A stretch of 64,000 nucleotides of DNA from Flexivirga endophytica (lineage in GTDB: Bacteria > Actinomycetota > Actinomycetes > Actinomycetales > Dermatophilaceae): the NCBI RefSeq assembly GCF_014640635.1, contig NZ_BMHI01000006.1, forward strand, positions 186,001-250,000. Direction: 5' to 3'. The position numbers and the translations under genes are program-made. Numbering within the stretch: the first letter of the stretch is position 1; every line of letters begins with the position of its first letter. A model generated the notes under the pieces. The model did not search any database. It was not told the DNA's origin and was given only the letters and a program-made list of their open reading frames with translations. Positions 34,695 to 44,101 of the stretch are shown in pieces.

Positions 34695-35744
34695 CTATTC
34701 GCCTTTCGATCCAGAGGTGTAGTGCTGCATGACGGCGAGACCTGCCGCGAACAGTGGCTCCGTCGAGGCGCCGATGTCCTCGAAGCCGGCGCCGACCGTC
34801 TGACCGTGCTGGTGCCGGAAGTAGATCCCCTCGAGGATCGCCGCGAGTTTGTAGTAAGCCAGTGCCTCGTGGAAGGCAAGGTGGCTGACGTCGCGGCCGG
34901 ACCGCTCGCTGTAGCGCTGCACGATCTCCGCGCGCGTCGGATGACCGGTGGCGCGGGACACGGTCGAGACCGCGCCCGGCGCGACATCGGCGAGTGCCTG
35001 GTAGACCAGCATCAGCGCCACATCGGCCAGTGGATCGCCCAATGTCGCCATCTCCCAGTCGAGTACGGCGGCCACGCGGTCCGAGTCGTCGATGAGCGTG
35101 TTGTCCATCCGGTAGTCGCCGTGCACGATCGTCGCGCCGCTGGACGCGGGTATGGCGGAAGCGAGTCGCTGGTGCAACTCCTCCTCGCCAGCCAGCTCGC
35201 GGGACTTCGAGTCCTGCATCTGCCGGCGCCAACGGTGGACCTGTCGCTCGAGGTAGCCGTCCGGTCTGCCGAAGTCGCCCAGTCCGACCGCTGCCGGATC
35301 CACGTCGTGCAGCGCAACCAGCGTGTCCGTGACGGCGTCCGCAATCGTTCGAATCCGTTGTTGGCCCAGCGGATTGAGCTCATCCGCGGTGCGGAAGGGA
35401 GTGCCGGCCACGCGTTCCATCACGTAGAACGGCGCGCCGATCACGTCGGTGTCGGTGCACGCGGCATACATCCGGGGGACCGGGACCGGAGTGTCGGCCA
35501 GTGCCGCCATCACGCGGTGCTCGCGGGTCATGTCGTGCGCGGTCGCCAGCACGTGCCCGAGGGGTGGGCGGCGTACGACGACCTCGCGCGCGCCGTCGGT
35601 GACGATGTAGGTGAGGTTGGACTTGCCGCCGACGATCAGCTCCGCGCTGAGCGGACCGTTGAGCAGCCCGGGGGTGGCATCGGCGAGAAACCGTTGCAAA
35701 CCCTGCAGATCCAGCCCTGGCAGGTCGTCGGCGCCCTCGGTCAT
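34695..35744 (-). CDS. APH-family phosphotransferase (ACAD10-kinase-like)
   Basis: 349-residue kinase-like protein: ELIVGGKSNLTYIVTD, VVVRRPPLGHVLATAHDM, catalytic HGDYRMDNTLI and metal-binding VLDWEMATLGDPLADVA. This is the phosphotransferase family fused or linked to acyl-CoA dehydrogenases, thought to phosphorylate hydroxyacyl-CoA so that dehydration can follow; not antibiotic resistance. Its ATG overlaps the SDR stop (TGATG). Middle gene of SDR-kinase-dehydrogenase. Confidence 0.88.
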   Translation of the reverse strand: MTEGADDLPGLDLQGLQRFLADATPGLLNGPLSAELIVGGKSNLTYIVTDGAREVVVRRPPLGHVLATAHDMTREHRVMAALADTPVPVPRMYAACTDTDVIGAPFYVMERVAGTPFRTADELNPLGQQRIRTIADAVTDTLVALHDVDPAAVGLGDFGRPDGYLERQVHRWRRQMQDSKSRELAGEEELHQRLASAIPASSGATIVHGDYRMDNTLIDDSDRVAAVLDWEMATLGDPLADVALMLVYQALADVAPGAVSTVSRATGHPTRAEIVQRYSERSGRDVSHLAFHEALAYYKLAAILEGIYFRHQHGQTVGAGFEDIGASTEPLFAAGLAVMQHYTSGSKGE

Positions 35745-36490
35745 CAGATGCCGCCGGCCAGCAGCACGCCACCGTCGACCGTGAGGGTCTGCCCGGTCAT
35801 CCAGCCGGCGGCGTCGGAGAGCAGGAACGCGACCACGCTGCCGATGTCGGTCGGAACGCCCAGCCGCTTCAACGCGTATGGCGCCGCGACCTTCTCCTCA
35901 CGCCCCTCGTAGAGAGCCTTGGCGAAGTCGGTCTTCACGATCGCCGGTGCGACCGCGTTGACGCGCGTGTTCGGACCGAGCTCGACCGCAAGCTCCTCGG
36001 TCAGGTGGATCAGGGCTGCCTTGCTGACGCCATACATCGCGATGCCGGGGGCGGGCCGCAGTCCGGCGACGGATGCGATGTTGACGATCGCGCCGCCGTG
36101 CTCGGCCTGCCAAGCGGCGCGGACCTTCTGAACCCACGACAGTGCGGCAATCACGTTGACATCCATGATTTTTCGGGCAACTTCGGGGTCGATGTCCATC
36201 AACGGTCCGTACGCCGGATTGATGCCGGTGTTGTTGACCAGGAAGTCCGCGCCGCCGAAGGTGTCGAGCGCCTTCGCGACGACCTCGTCCTGGTGCTCGG
36301 GGTCGTCGGCGCGGCCCGCGACATACGTGGCGCGCTCGCCCAGGCTCGTGGCCGCCGCAGCGAGGGCTTCCTCCTTGCGGGCGGTGATGACGACGTTCGC
36401 GCCCTCGTCGATGAGGTGCTGCGCGATGGCCTGGCCGATGCCGCGACTGGCACCCGTGACGATCGCTGTCTTGCCGGAGAGGCCCTTCAT
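35744..36490 (-). CDS. Short-chain dehydrogenase (FabG-like)
   Basis: 248-residue classical SDR with cofactor site VTGASRGIGQAIA, NNTGINPAYG, catalytic Ser in NIASVAGLRPA, YGVSKAALI (YxxxK) and C-terminal DGGVLLAGG. First gene of the operon with an APH-like kinase and an acyl-CoA dehydrogenase, so probably an oxidoreductase of hydroxyacyl intermediates. A TetR-type operator lies 50 bp upstream. Confidence 0.88.
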   Translation of the reverse strand: MKGLSGKTAIVTGASRGIGQAIAQHLIDEGANVVITARKEEALAAAATSLGERATYVAGRADDPEHQDEVVAKALDTFGGADFLVNNTGINPAYGPLMDIDPEVARKIMDVNVIAALSWVQKVRAAWQAEHGGAIVNIASVAGLRPAPGIAMYGVSKAALIHLTEELAVELGPNTRVNAVAPAIVKTDFAKALYEGREEKVAAPYALKRLGVPTDIGSVVAFLLSDAAGWMTGQTLTVDGGVLLAGGI

Positions 36491-36539
36491 CAGCTGCTGA
36501 CTCCTGTCATTTCGGCGGTCTGCCGCACTACATTAGGTG

Positions 36540-36555
36540 CTAAGCAAGCGCTTAG
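36540..36555. promoter_or_regulatory. TetR-type operator between divergent acyl-CoA genes
   Basis: CTAAGC-AAGC-GCTTAG, a perfect 6-bp inverted repeat inside the wider AGCAAGCGCTTAGT; it matches the KstR2-like pattern AnCAAGnnCTTGnT but for one base. It is 44 bp from the rightward CoA-transferase start and 50 bp from the leftward SDR. Confidence 0.6.
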
Positions 36556-36598
36556 TCACTGATATCGATTCTGCACTGGCCCACCAGCTGGAGGCGTG

Positions 36599-37765
36599 AT
36601 GCCCGGTCCTTTGGACGGCGTGCGTGTTGTCGAGCTCGCGGCGATCGGTCCTGCGCCGTTCGCGGGGATGCTGTTGTCCGACCTGGGCGCCGAAGTGATC
36701 AATGTCGGCAGGCTCGACGGTGGTGCAGGAGGTATGACGGCCGCCGCGCACCGGGTGCTGCTGCGCGGGCGCCGGTTCGTCCATCTCGACCTGCGGCACC
36801 CCGCAGGCGTCGAGGTCGTGGAGGACCTGGCGCGCAGCGCGGACGTGCTCACCGAGGGATACCGCCCGGGGGTCGTCGAGCGGCTCGGCATCGGCCCGGA
36901 CGAGTTGCTCGCGGTCAACCCGCGGCTGGTCTACGGGCGGATGACCGGCTGGGGGCAGGACGGTCCGCGCGCCGAGCAGGCCGGGCACGATCTGGGCTAC
37001 CTGGCGCTGTCCGGTGCGCTCGCTCCGAGTGTCGGCGACGGCGGCCGGCCGATCGCCCCGCTGAACATGCTCGGTGACTTCGGCGGTGGCGGGATGCTGC
37101 TCGCCGTCGGCGTGCTCAGTGCGCTCTTCTCGACACAACAGACCGGCGAGGGCCAGGTCGTCGACGCCTCGATCCTCGACGGCGCGGCGCTGCTGACCGC
37201 GATGCACCAGTCGATGCTGGCGTCCGGGATGTGGCAACAGCCGCCGGGCGGCAATCTCTTCGACGGCGGTGCGCCGTTCTACCGGGTCTATCGGACCGCG
37301 GACGACAAATGGCTGTCGGTCTCCGCGATCGAACCGAAGTTCTACGCGACCCTGCTCGACGGTCTCGGGGTGGACGCCGCCGCCGCGGACCAGTACGACC
37401 AGTCGCACTGGTCCGAACTGCGCGTCACCATCGCGACCCGCATCGCCTCGCGCGCACGCGATGACTGGGTCGACATCTTCGCCGGCCGCGACGCGTGCGT
37501 CGTGCCGGTGCTGGACCCCGACGAAGCCGCTGCTGATCCACACGTCATCGCCCGGGAGGTGTATGCCGACCGCGGCGGCATACGACATCCGGCGCCTGCG
37601 CCGCGGTTCAGCGAGACGCCCACCGAGCTCCCGGACGCGTCACCCGACGACGAGACCGCCGACGTGCTGGGCGAATTCGGCTACACGCATGCCGACATCC
37701 GACGCCTGGCGGAGGCGGGAGTCATCGCGGCCGACACCGGCAACGACCACCCCCATCGCGAATGA
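36599..37765 (+). CDS. CaiB/BaiF family CoA-transferase (methylacyl-CoA racemase-like)
   Basis: 388-residue class III protein: LDGVRVVELAAIGPAPFAGMLLSDLGAEV, VLLRGRRFVHLDLRHPAG, ADVLTEGYRPGVVERLGIG, the conserved GHDLGYLALSGAL (Asp-containing active region), GEGQVVDASILDG. The HDLGYLALSG wording fits the alpha-methylacyl-CoA racemase branch. Divergent from the SDR-kinase-dehydrogenase operon across a TetR-type operator, suggesting joint control. ATG at 36599 follows GGAGG closely. Its stop codon is provided by the 69-bp repeat. Confidence 0.88.
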   Translation: MPGPLDGVRVVELAAIGPAPFAGMLLSDLGAEVINVGRLDGGAGGMTAAAHRVLLRGRRFVHLDLRHPAGVEVVEDLARSADVLTEGYRPGVVERLGIGPDELLAVNPRLVYGRMTGWGQDGPRAEQAGHDLGYLALSGALAPSVGDGGRPIAPLNMLGDFGGGGMLLAVGVLSALFSTQQTGEGQVVDASILDGAALLTAMHQSMLASGMWQQPPGGNLFDGGAPFYRVYRTADDKWLSVSAIEPKFYATLLDGLGVDAAAADQYDQSHWSELRVTIATRIASRARDDWVDIFAGRDACVVPVLDPDEAAADPHVIAREVYADRGGIRHPAPAPRFSETPTELPDASPDDETADVLGEFGYTHADIRRLAEAGVIAADTGNDHPHRE

Positions 37766-37827
37766 CGGCTTCTTCGCCGAATGACGGTCAGATCGCACCG
37801 TCATTCGGCGAGGAAGCCGTCACTCGG
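37759..37827. repeat. 69-bp palindromic repeat, family 1, copy 2
   Basis: Near-perfect inverted repeat: GAATGACGGCTTCTTCGCCG with CGGCGAGGAAGCCGTCACTC, and inner AATGACGGT / ACCGTCATT. It contains the stop codon of the rightward CaiB/BaiF gene (TGA at 37763) and the stop of the leftward oxidoreductase (TCA at 37820). Confidence 0.9.
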
Positions 37828-39031
37828 AGGTCTGGTTGCGCTCGAAATAGCTGCGGACGTCCGGGGCGATCTCAGGCACGTGCACCGGGCGGCTGCCGGA
37901 GCGGATGGATTCGGCTCCCGCGACTCCCGCAGCGACGGCGTCCCGTGCGGACAAGGGAGACGTGTCGGTCGGCGTCCCGTTGCGGACGAACTCGACGAAC
38001 TCGCCGACGGTCAGCACATCCGCGTCGCCATGGCCGTTCGCGTCACCGACGATCGGGTACTGCACGTGACCGTGCTCCAGGAAGCCGGAGCGCTTGTTCC
38101 AGACGCGCACCTCGCCACCCTCGCCATCGCCGAAGTTCTCCAGCCGTCCCTCGGTGCCGATCACGGTGTAGTTGCGCCAGTAGTCGGGCGTGAAGTGGCA
38201 CTGCTGGTAGCTGATGAACGCGCCCGAGTCGAGCCGCGCGAGCATCATCGAGATGTCCTCGACGTCGACGACGGGGTTGAGCTCGGTCTGGGTCAGTGGC
38301 GGCCAGTTGTCCGTCGAATACCAGTCACGCATCCGCCGGTCGCTGTTGTCGCGACGATCGGTGACTTGGCCGTAGATCATCAGATCACCCATGCCGGTCA
38401 CCTCTCGGCTGGCCGACCCGGCGAGCCACTGCATGACGTCGAGGTCGTGAGCGCCCTTCTGCAGCAACAGACTTCCAGCGCGCGAGCGGTCCGCGTGCCA
38501 GTCCTTGAAGTAGAAATCGCCGCCGGTCCCGACGAAGTGCCGGCACCAGATCGCCTTCACCTCACCGATCTCGCCGCGGTCGATGATCTCCTTCATCAGC
38601 CGCACCACGTGCATGTGTCGCATGTTGTGGCCGACATACAGCTTGGTGCCGGTGCGGTGCGCAGTCGCCAGCACCCGATCGCAGTCCGCAGTGGTGATCG
38701 CGAGCGGCTTCTCCAGATACACCGGCACGCCCGCTTCCAACAGCTGTATGGCGATAGCCGCGTGCGTGTCGTCCGGGCTCGCCACGATCGCGCCGTCCAG
38801 AGCGGAGAAGTCCCGCAGCAACGCGTCGATGTCCGGCAGTAGCGGAATGTCACCGAAGAGGTCGGCGGTCGCGCTCGCGGTTCTCGGGTCCGGGTCGACC
38901 GCCGCGACGACGGAGCCGCCGAACTGCTCGACGTTCTTGGCCAGGTGCGCGCGGGCGCCGACGCCGATCACGGCGGCGGCGAAGGGCGTGGACGTGGGAG
39001 TGGGAGAGGTGTCGGAAGTCATCGCGACCAT
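37820..39031 (-). CDS. Gfo/Idh/MocA family oxidoreductase
   Basis: 403-residue NAD(P)-dependent dehydrogenase: FAAAVIGVGARAHLAKNV, IVASPDDTHAAIAIQLLEAGVPVYLEKPLAI (EKP motif), GHNMRHMHVVRLMKEIIDRGEIGEVKAIW, LLLQKGAHDLDVMQWLAGS with the catalytic KxxHDxD, and a C-terminal beta-sheet domain. Substrate, probably a sugar or inositol, cannot be named. Starts are ATG 39031 or 39022. A hairpin lies upstream at 39083-39112. Confidence 0.88.
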   Translation of the reverse strand: MVAMTSDTSPTPTSTPFAAAVIGVGARAHLAKNVEQFGGSVVAAVDPDPRTASATADLFGDIPLLPDIDALLRDFSALDGAIVASPDDTHAAIAIQLLEAGVPVYLEKPLAITTADCDRVLATAHRTGTKLYVGHNMRHMHVVRLMKEIIDRGEIGEVKAIWCRHFVGTGGDFYFKDWHADRSRAGSLLLQKGAHDLDVMQWLAGSASREVTGMGDLMIYGQVTDRRDNSDRRMRDWYSTDNWPPLTQTELNPVVDVEDISMMLARLDSGAFISYQQCHFTPDYWRNYTVIGTEGRLENFGDGEGGEVRVWNKRSGFLEHGHVQYPIVGDANGHGDADVLTVGEFVEFVRNGTPTDTSPLSARDAVAAGVAGAESIRSGSRPVHVPEIAPDVRSYFERNQTSE

Positions 39032-39082
39032 TCAAGCCGACCCGTCGCTGATCGCGTGCCGGGGCGGCCGAGTCGCGAGTGT

Positions 39083-39112
39083 GCCGATCGCGCTGTATGG
39101 AGCGCGATCGGC
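39083..39112. other. Perfect 12-bp hairpin, role unknown
   Basis: GCCGATCGCGCT / AGCGCGATCGGC with loop GTATGG, 50 bp upstream of the leftward oxidoreductase start. Could be an operator, a leader structure or the decayed end of a lost gene; the loop holds the GTATG word common in this genome. Confidence 0.5.
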
Positions 39113-39181
39113 ATGCTCGAAGTCGTTCGCAGATCGCGATATTCGGATGCGCCCGCTGAAGGACGTTGCTTGGGTCGGAGC

Positions 39182-39478
39182 GTGGACACCGAGGAACGAA
39201 TCGCGTTGGTGGCGGCGACTTGGACGGCGACACAGCGGCTGCATCCGGGCAACGTCGCGTGGCACGGCAGCGGTTGTGACGGCGCGCCGCCGGAGCACGA
39301 GCGCAAGGGGCTGTCCCGTTGTGTCTGCCGGGCCGTCATGAGTGGCGCCCGGGATATCGGGGCGTCGACCGCGGTCGTCGGTCCGCGTGGTGACAACGCC
39401 TATCCGGTGCCGCGACAGCTCTACGCCTCGATGGGCTTTCGAACTGTCGGCAGGACGGAGGCGCTCACGTGGGCCTGA
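39182..39478 (+). pseudogene. Internally deleted GNAT acetyltransferase remnant
   Basis: About 98 codons contain a segment like the start of a GNAT subfamily (RLHPGNVAWHGSGCDGAPP) joined directly to its last third (GLSRCVCRAVMSGARDIG, AVVGPRGDNAYPVPRQLY, SMGFRTVGRTE). The middle, including most of the acetyl-CoA-binding core, is absent, so the product should be inactive. Reading frame from GTG 39182 has no ribosome binding site. It runs 10 bp into the following kinase frame. Assignment from motif recognition. Confidence 0.5.
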
Positions 39479-40050
39479 GCAGAATCCGGTCGTCCGAGGA
39501 CCCCGTGACCTGCTTGAATCGCCGAGTGGGGAAGCAGCAGAGTCGCGTCCTCTTCGTCACCGGGACCGTCGGCGCAGGGAAGACCACGACGGCATACGCG
39601 GTGGGCGATCTGCTCCGTGAGCGAGGTGTGCCGCACGCGGTGCTCGATCTCGACGAGTTCCACCGCCTGTGGCCGCCTCCCCAGGGCGATCCCTTCAAGC
39701 AGGAGGTCGAGCTTGCGAACCTGCGCGCGGTCGCGACGAACTATCGGAAGGCCGGTGCGACATACCTGCTGCTCGCAGGTGTGGTGGTGCGCGATCGGGC
39801 GCGCTACGAGGCGGCGCTCGGCGAACCGATCCTGCTCTGTCGCCTGCGGCCGCCGCTGGACCGGGTGACCATGCGCCTGACCGGCCGGCACGAGCCCGGC
39901 GACGAGCGCGACTGGCACGTGCGTCGGGCACCGCAACTCGACGCGATGCTCGACGAAGCAGGAAGCGCGGACCTCACCATCGACCTCGATGAGGAGACAC
40001 CTGCGCAGGTCGCGGCCCGGGTTCTCGCAGCCACCGGTTTCGTCGAATGA
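39469..40050 (+). CDS. P-loop kinase-like ATPase (APS-kinase/AAA_33 type)
   Basis: Up to 193 residues. Walker A GTVGAGKTT is near residue 32, then HAVLDLDEFHRLWPPPQGDPF, LLLAGVVVRDRARYEAAL and RLTGRHEPGDERDWHVRR, like small nucleoside/antibiotic kinases of the APS-kinase fold; substrate unknown. The longest start is GTG 39469, overlapping the GNAT remnant; GTG 39505 or 39526 are possible because conservation only begins at RVLFVTG. Its stop codon TGA (40048) lies within repeat copy 3. Confidence 0.7.
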   Translation: MGLSRIRSSEDPVTCLNRRVGKQQSRVLFVTGTVGAGKTTTAYAVGDLLRERGVPHAVLDLDEFHRLWPPPQGDPFKQEVELANLRAVATNYRKAGATYLLLAGVVVRDRARYEAALGEPILLCRLRPPLDRVTMRLTGRHEPGDERDWHVRRAPQLDAMLDEAGSADLTIDLDEETPAQVAARVLAATGFVE

Positions 40051-40112
40051 CGGCTCCCTCGCCGGGTGGCGGTCGGATCGGACCGTCAGTCGGCGAAGAA
40101 GCCGTCATTCGC
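40044..40112. repeat. 69-bp palindromic repeat, family 1, copy 3
   Basis: Starts CGAATGACGGCTCCCTCGCC and ends GGCGAAGAAGCCGTCATTCG with GACCGTC in the middle; some inner mispairs (GGGTGGCGGT). It supplies the TGA stop of the kinase gene and ends 15 bp before the groEL promoter/CIRCE region, so it may insulate groEL from upstream transcription. Confidence 0.87.
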
Positions 40113-40127
40113 GATGTGTTCACCCCG

Positions 40128-40154
40128 TTTGCACTCGCCCTCGGAGAGTGCCAA
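40128..40154 (+). promoter_or_regulatory. CIRCE element 1 overlapping the groEL promoter
   Basis: TTTGCACTC-N9-GAGTGCCAA, close to the HrcA operator consensus TTAGCACTC-N9-GAGTGCTAA. A -35 (TTGCAC, 40129) and -10 (AATAAT, 40153) with 18-nt spacing are embedded in it, so HrcA binding would block RNA polymerase. Confidence 0.82.
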
Positions 40155-40163
40155 TAATGGGCC

Positions 40164-41942
<1,779 letters not shown>

Positions 41943-42025
41943 CCCCACGAAGTTCTCCGCTCGTTCCTCGCTCCGATACTCCGCGGGGACCCCGAACGAG
42001 GAACACGAGTCCATGTAGGACAAGG

Positions 42026-42063
42026 AGAGACCGTCCACCCTGTGAATGGGGTGGGCGGTCTCT
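42026..42063 (+). terminator. groEL terminator hairpin
   Basis: AGAGACCGTCCACCC pairs with GGGTGGGCGGTCTCT (one G-T pair), 84 bp past the groEL stop, followed by a moderately T-rich stretch. Confidence 0.65.
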
Positions 42064-42077
42064 TCATGTTTCTGGTG

Positions 42078-42083
42078 CACAAT
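42078..42083 (+). promoter_or_regulatory. Candidate -10 for kup, leaderless start
   Basis: TGG-TG-CACAAT, an extended -10-like box, 8 nt before the GTG at 42092; no ribosome binding site. Confidence 0.3.
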
Positions 42084-42091
42084 CTCCCGTT

Positions 42092-43990
42092 GTGACAACG
42101 TCGGCGTCCGGGACGCATCGCGCGAGTGTGTTGAGTCTGACCTTCGGGGCGCTCGGCGTCGTCTTCGGCGACATCGGCACCAGCCCGCTCTACTCGCTGC
42201 AGACGATCTTCTCCCTGGACCACAACCGGGTCGCGACGACACACGAGGACGTGTATGGCGTGATCTCCCTGGTCTTCTGGGCGGTCACCATCGTCGTGAG
42301 CATCAAGTATGTCGTCTTCATCCTGCGTGCCGACAACGACGGCGAGGGTGGCGATCTCGCGCTCGCGGCGCTCGCCCGGCGCGCGGTGCGAGCGGGTGGC
42401 AAACGGTTCACCCTGGTGATGGTCCTGGGTGTTTTCTCGGCGTCGTTGTTCAGCGGCGACAGCGTGATCACGCCGGCCATCTCAGTGCTGTCGGCGGTCG
42501 AGGGCCTCGCGGTGCCCGCGCCAGGACTGCACGACCTCATCCTCCCGATCAGCATGACGATCATCGTCATCCTGTTCGTGGTGCAACGCTTCGGGACGTC
42601 CGTGGTCGGTAAGTTGTTCGGGCCCGTCATGGTCGTCTGGTTCGTGACGATCGGGGTGCTCGGACTGACCAAGATCATCCCGAACCCGGCGATCATCCGT
42701 GCGCTGTCACCGACCTACGCCCTCGAGTTCTGGTTCCAGCGCCCGTTCATCGCGTTCATCGCGATGGGTGCGGTCGTGCTGTCGATCACCGGTGCCGAGG
42801 CACTGTATGCCGACATGGGCCACTTCGGTCGCTCACCGATCCGGCGTGCGTGGTTCTTCCTGGTGTTCCCGTGCCTCACGCTCAACTATCTCGGCCAGGG
42901 AGCGTTGATCACCGAATCGCCTGGCGCCATACGCAATCCGTTCTTCCTCCTCGGCCCCTCGTGGGCGCAGTGGCCGATGGTGATCCTGGCGACCCTGGCC
43001 ACCGTCATCGCCTCACAGGCAGTGATCTCCGGTGCCTTCTCGGTCGCACGGCAGGCCGAGCGGCTCGGCTACCTTCCGCGGCTGACCGTCCTGCACACCT
43101 CCGAGCACGAGAGCGGCCAGATCTACATCCCGTCGGTCAACTGGTCGTTGTTCGTCGGGGTGCTCGTCCTGATGGTGACGTTCCGAACGTCCCAACACCT
43201 CGCGACGGCATACGGCTTGGCGGTCACGGGCACGCTCGTGCTGAGCTCGACGCTCTTCCTGGTCTATGCGGAGTCCGCCTGGAAGTGGGCCAAGTGGCGG
43301 CTGGTCCTCGTCGGGGTGTTGTTCTATTCGATCGAGCTGACGTTCCTGGCCGCGAACCTGGCGAAGGTCATCCATGGCGGCTGGTTGCCGCTGTCGATCG
43401 CAGCAGTCGTCGCGACCACGATGTTCACCTGGCGTCGCGGTGCCTCGATCGTGTCCGGGATGCGCCGTGAGAAGGAAGGCCAGCTCACGGAATTCATCGA
43501 GTACCTGCGCGGCTGCGAGGTGACCCGGGTGCCCGGTGTCGCGGTCTTCCTGCACCCTGACAACCAGACGACGCCGCTGGCCTTCCGCGAGAACGTCGCC
43601 TTCAACCACGTCACGCACGAGAACGTCTACATCGTGTCGGCGGTGTCACGGAACGTGCCGCACGTCGCGCCGGACGAGCTGCTGAAGTTCAGCAGTCTCG
43701 GCGACCCGTATGACGGCGTGGCGCACATCCAGCTCAACTTCGGCTTCCAGGACGACCAGGACGTGCCGCAGGCACTGCGCGCGGCGCGCGAGCAGGGGAT
43801 CAACCTGGATCCCGACGAGGCGTTCTACTTCCTCTCGCGCATCAGCGTCCAGCACGGGTCGTTGCCCGGGCTCAGCAAGTGGCGTAAGCGGCTCTTCCTC
43901 GGTATGGCGCACAACGCCGCCAACCCCGCGGTCTACTACCGCTTGCCCGAGGACCGGACCGTCGTCATGGGCGCTCAAGTGCATTTCTAG
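42092..43990 (+). CDS. kup: KUP-family low-affinity potassium transporter
   Basis: 632-residue transporter with about 12 membrane helices then a 150-residue cytoplasmic tail. Family hallmarks: LGVVFGDIGTSPLYSL near residue 22, ILRADNDGEGGDLAL, GDSVITPAISVLSAVEG, TGAEALYADMGHFG, PCLTLNYLGQGAL. It imports K+ with protons across the cytoplasmic membrane. No c-di-AMP riboswitch is seen in the 100-bp upstream region. GTG 42092 start is leaderless-like. Transcribed separately from groEL. Confidence 0.95.
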   Translation: MTTSASGTHRASVLSLTFGALGVVFGDIGTSPLYSLQTIFSLDHNRVATTHEDVYGVISLVFWAVTIVVSIKYVVFILRADNDGEGGDLALAALARRAVRAGGKRFTLVMVLGVFSASLFSGDSVITPAISVLSAVEGLAVPAPGLHDLILPISMTIIVILFVVQRFGTSVVGKLFGPVMVVWFVTIGVLGLTKIIPNPAIIRALSPTYALEFWFQRPFIAFIAMGAVVLSITGAEALYADMGHFGRSPIRRAWFFLVFPCLTLNYLGQGALITESPGAIRNPFFLLGPSWAQWPMVILATLATVIASQAVISGAFSVARQAERLGYLPRLTVLHTSEHESGQIYIPSVNWSLFVGVLVLMVTFRTSQHLATAYGLAVTGTLVLSSTLFLVYAESAWKWAKWRLVLVGVLFYSIELTFLAANLAKVIHGGWLPLSIAAVVATTMFTWRRGASIVSGMRREKEGQLTEFIEYLRGCEVTRVPGVAVFLHPDNQTTPLAFRENVAFNHVTHENVYIVSAVSRNVPHVAPDELLKFSSLGDPYDGVAHIQLNFGFQDDQDVPQALRAAREQGINLDPDEAFYFLSRISVQHGSLPGLSKWRKRLFLGMAHNAANPAVYYRLPEDRTVVMGAQVHF

Positions 43991-44101
43991 GCGCCGCCCC
44001 TTTCGAGACGTTCGCTCGCTCCTCACCAACTCCTCAAGGTTCGGCATCGGCTACTCGCTGGTAACATCGGCGGAACATCCGACGCGAAGGGCGGCACACC
44101 C

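Noticed and set aside
33448..35232. 594-residue fusion of a kinase part to acyl-CoA dehydrogenase
   Set aside because: The first 181 residues are out of frame with the real phosphotransferase (34695-35744) and Arg-rich; the dehydrogenase starts at 34689.
41943..42091. c-di-AMP riboswitch before kup
   Set aside because: Region holds only the groEL terminator, a loose CTCGTTCCTCG/CGAGGAAC palindrome and the kup start.
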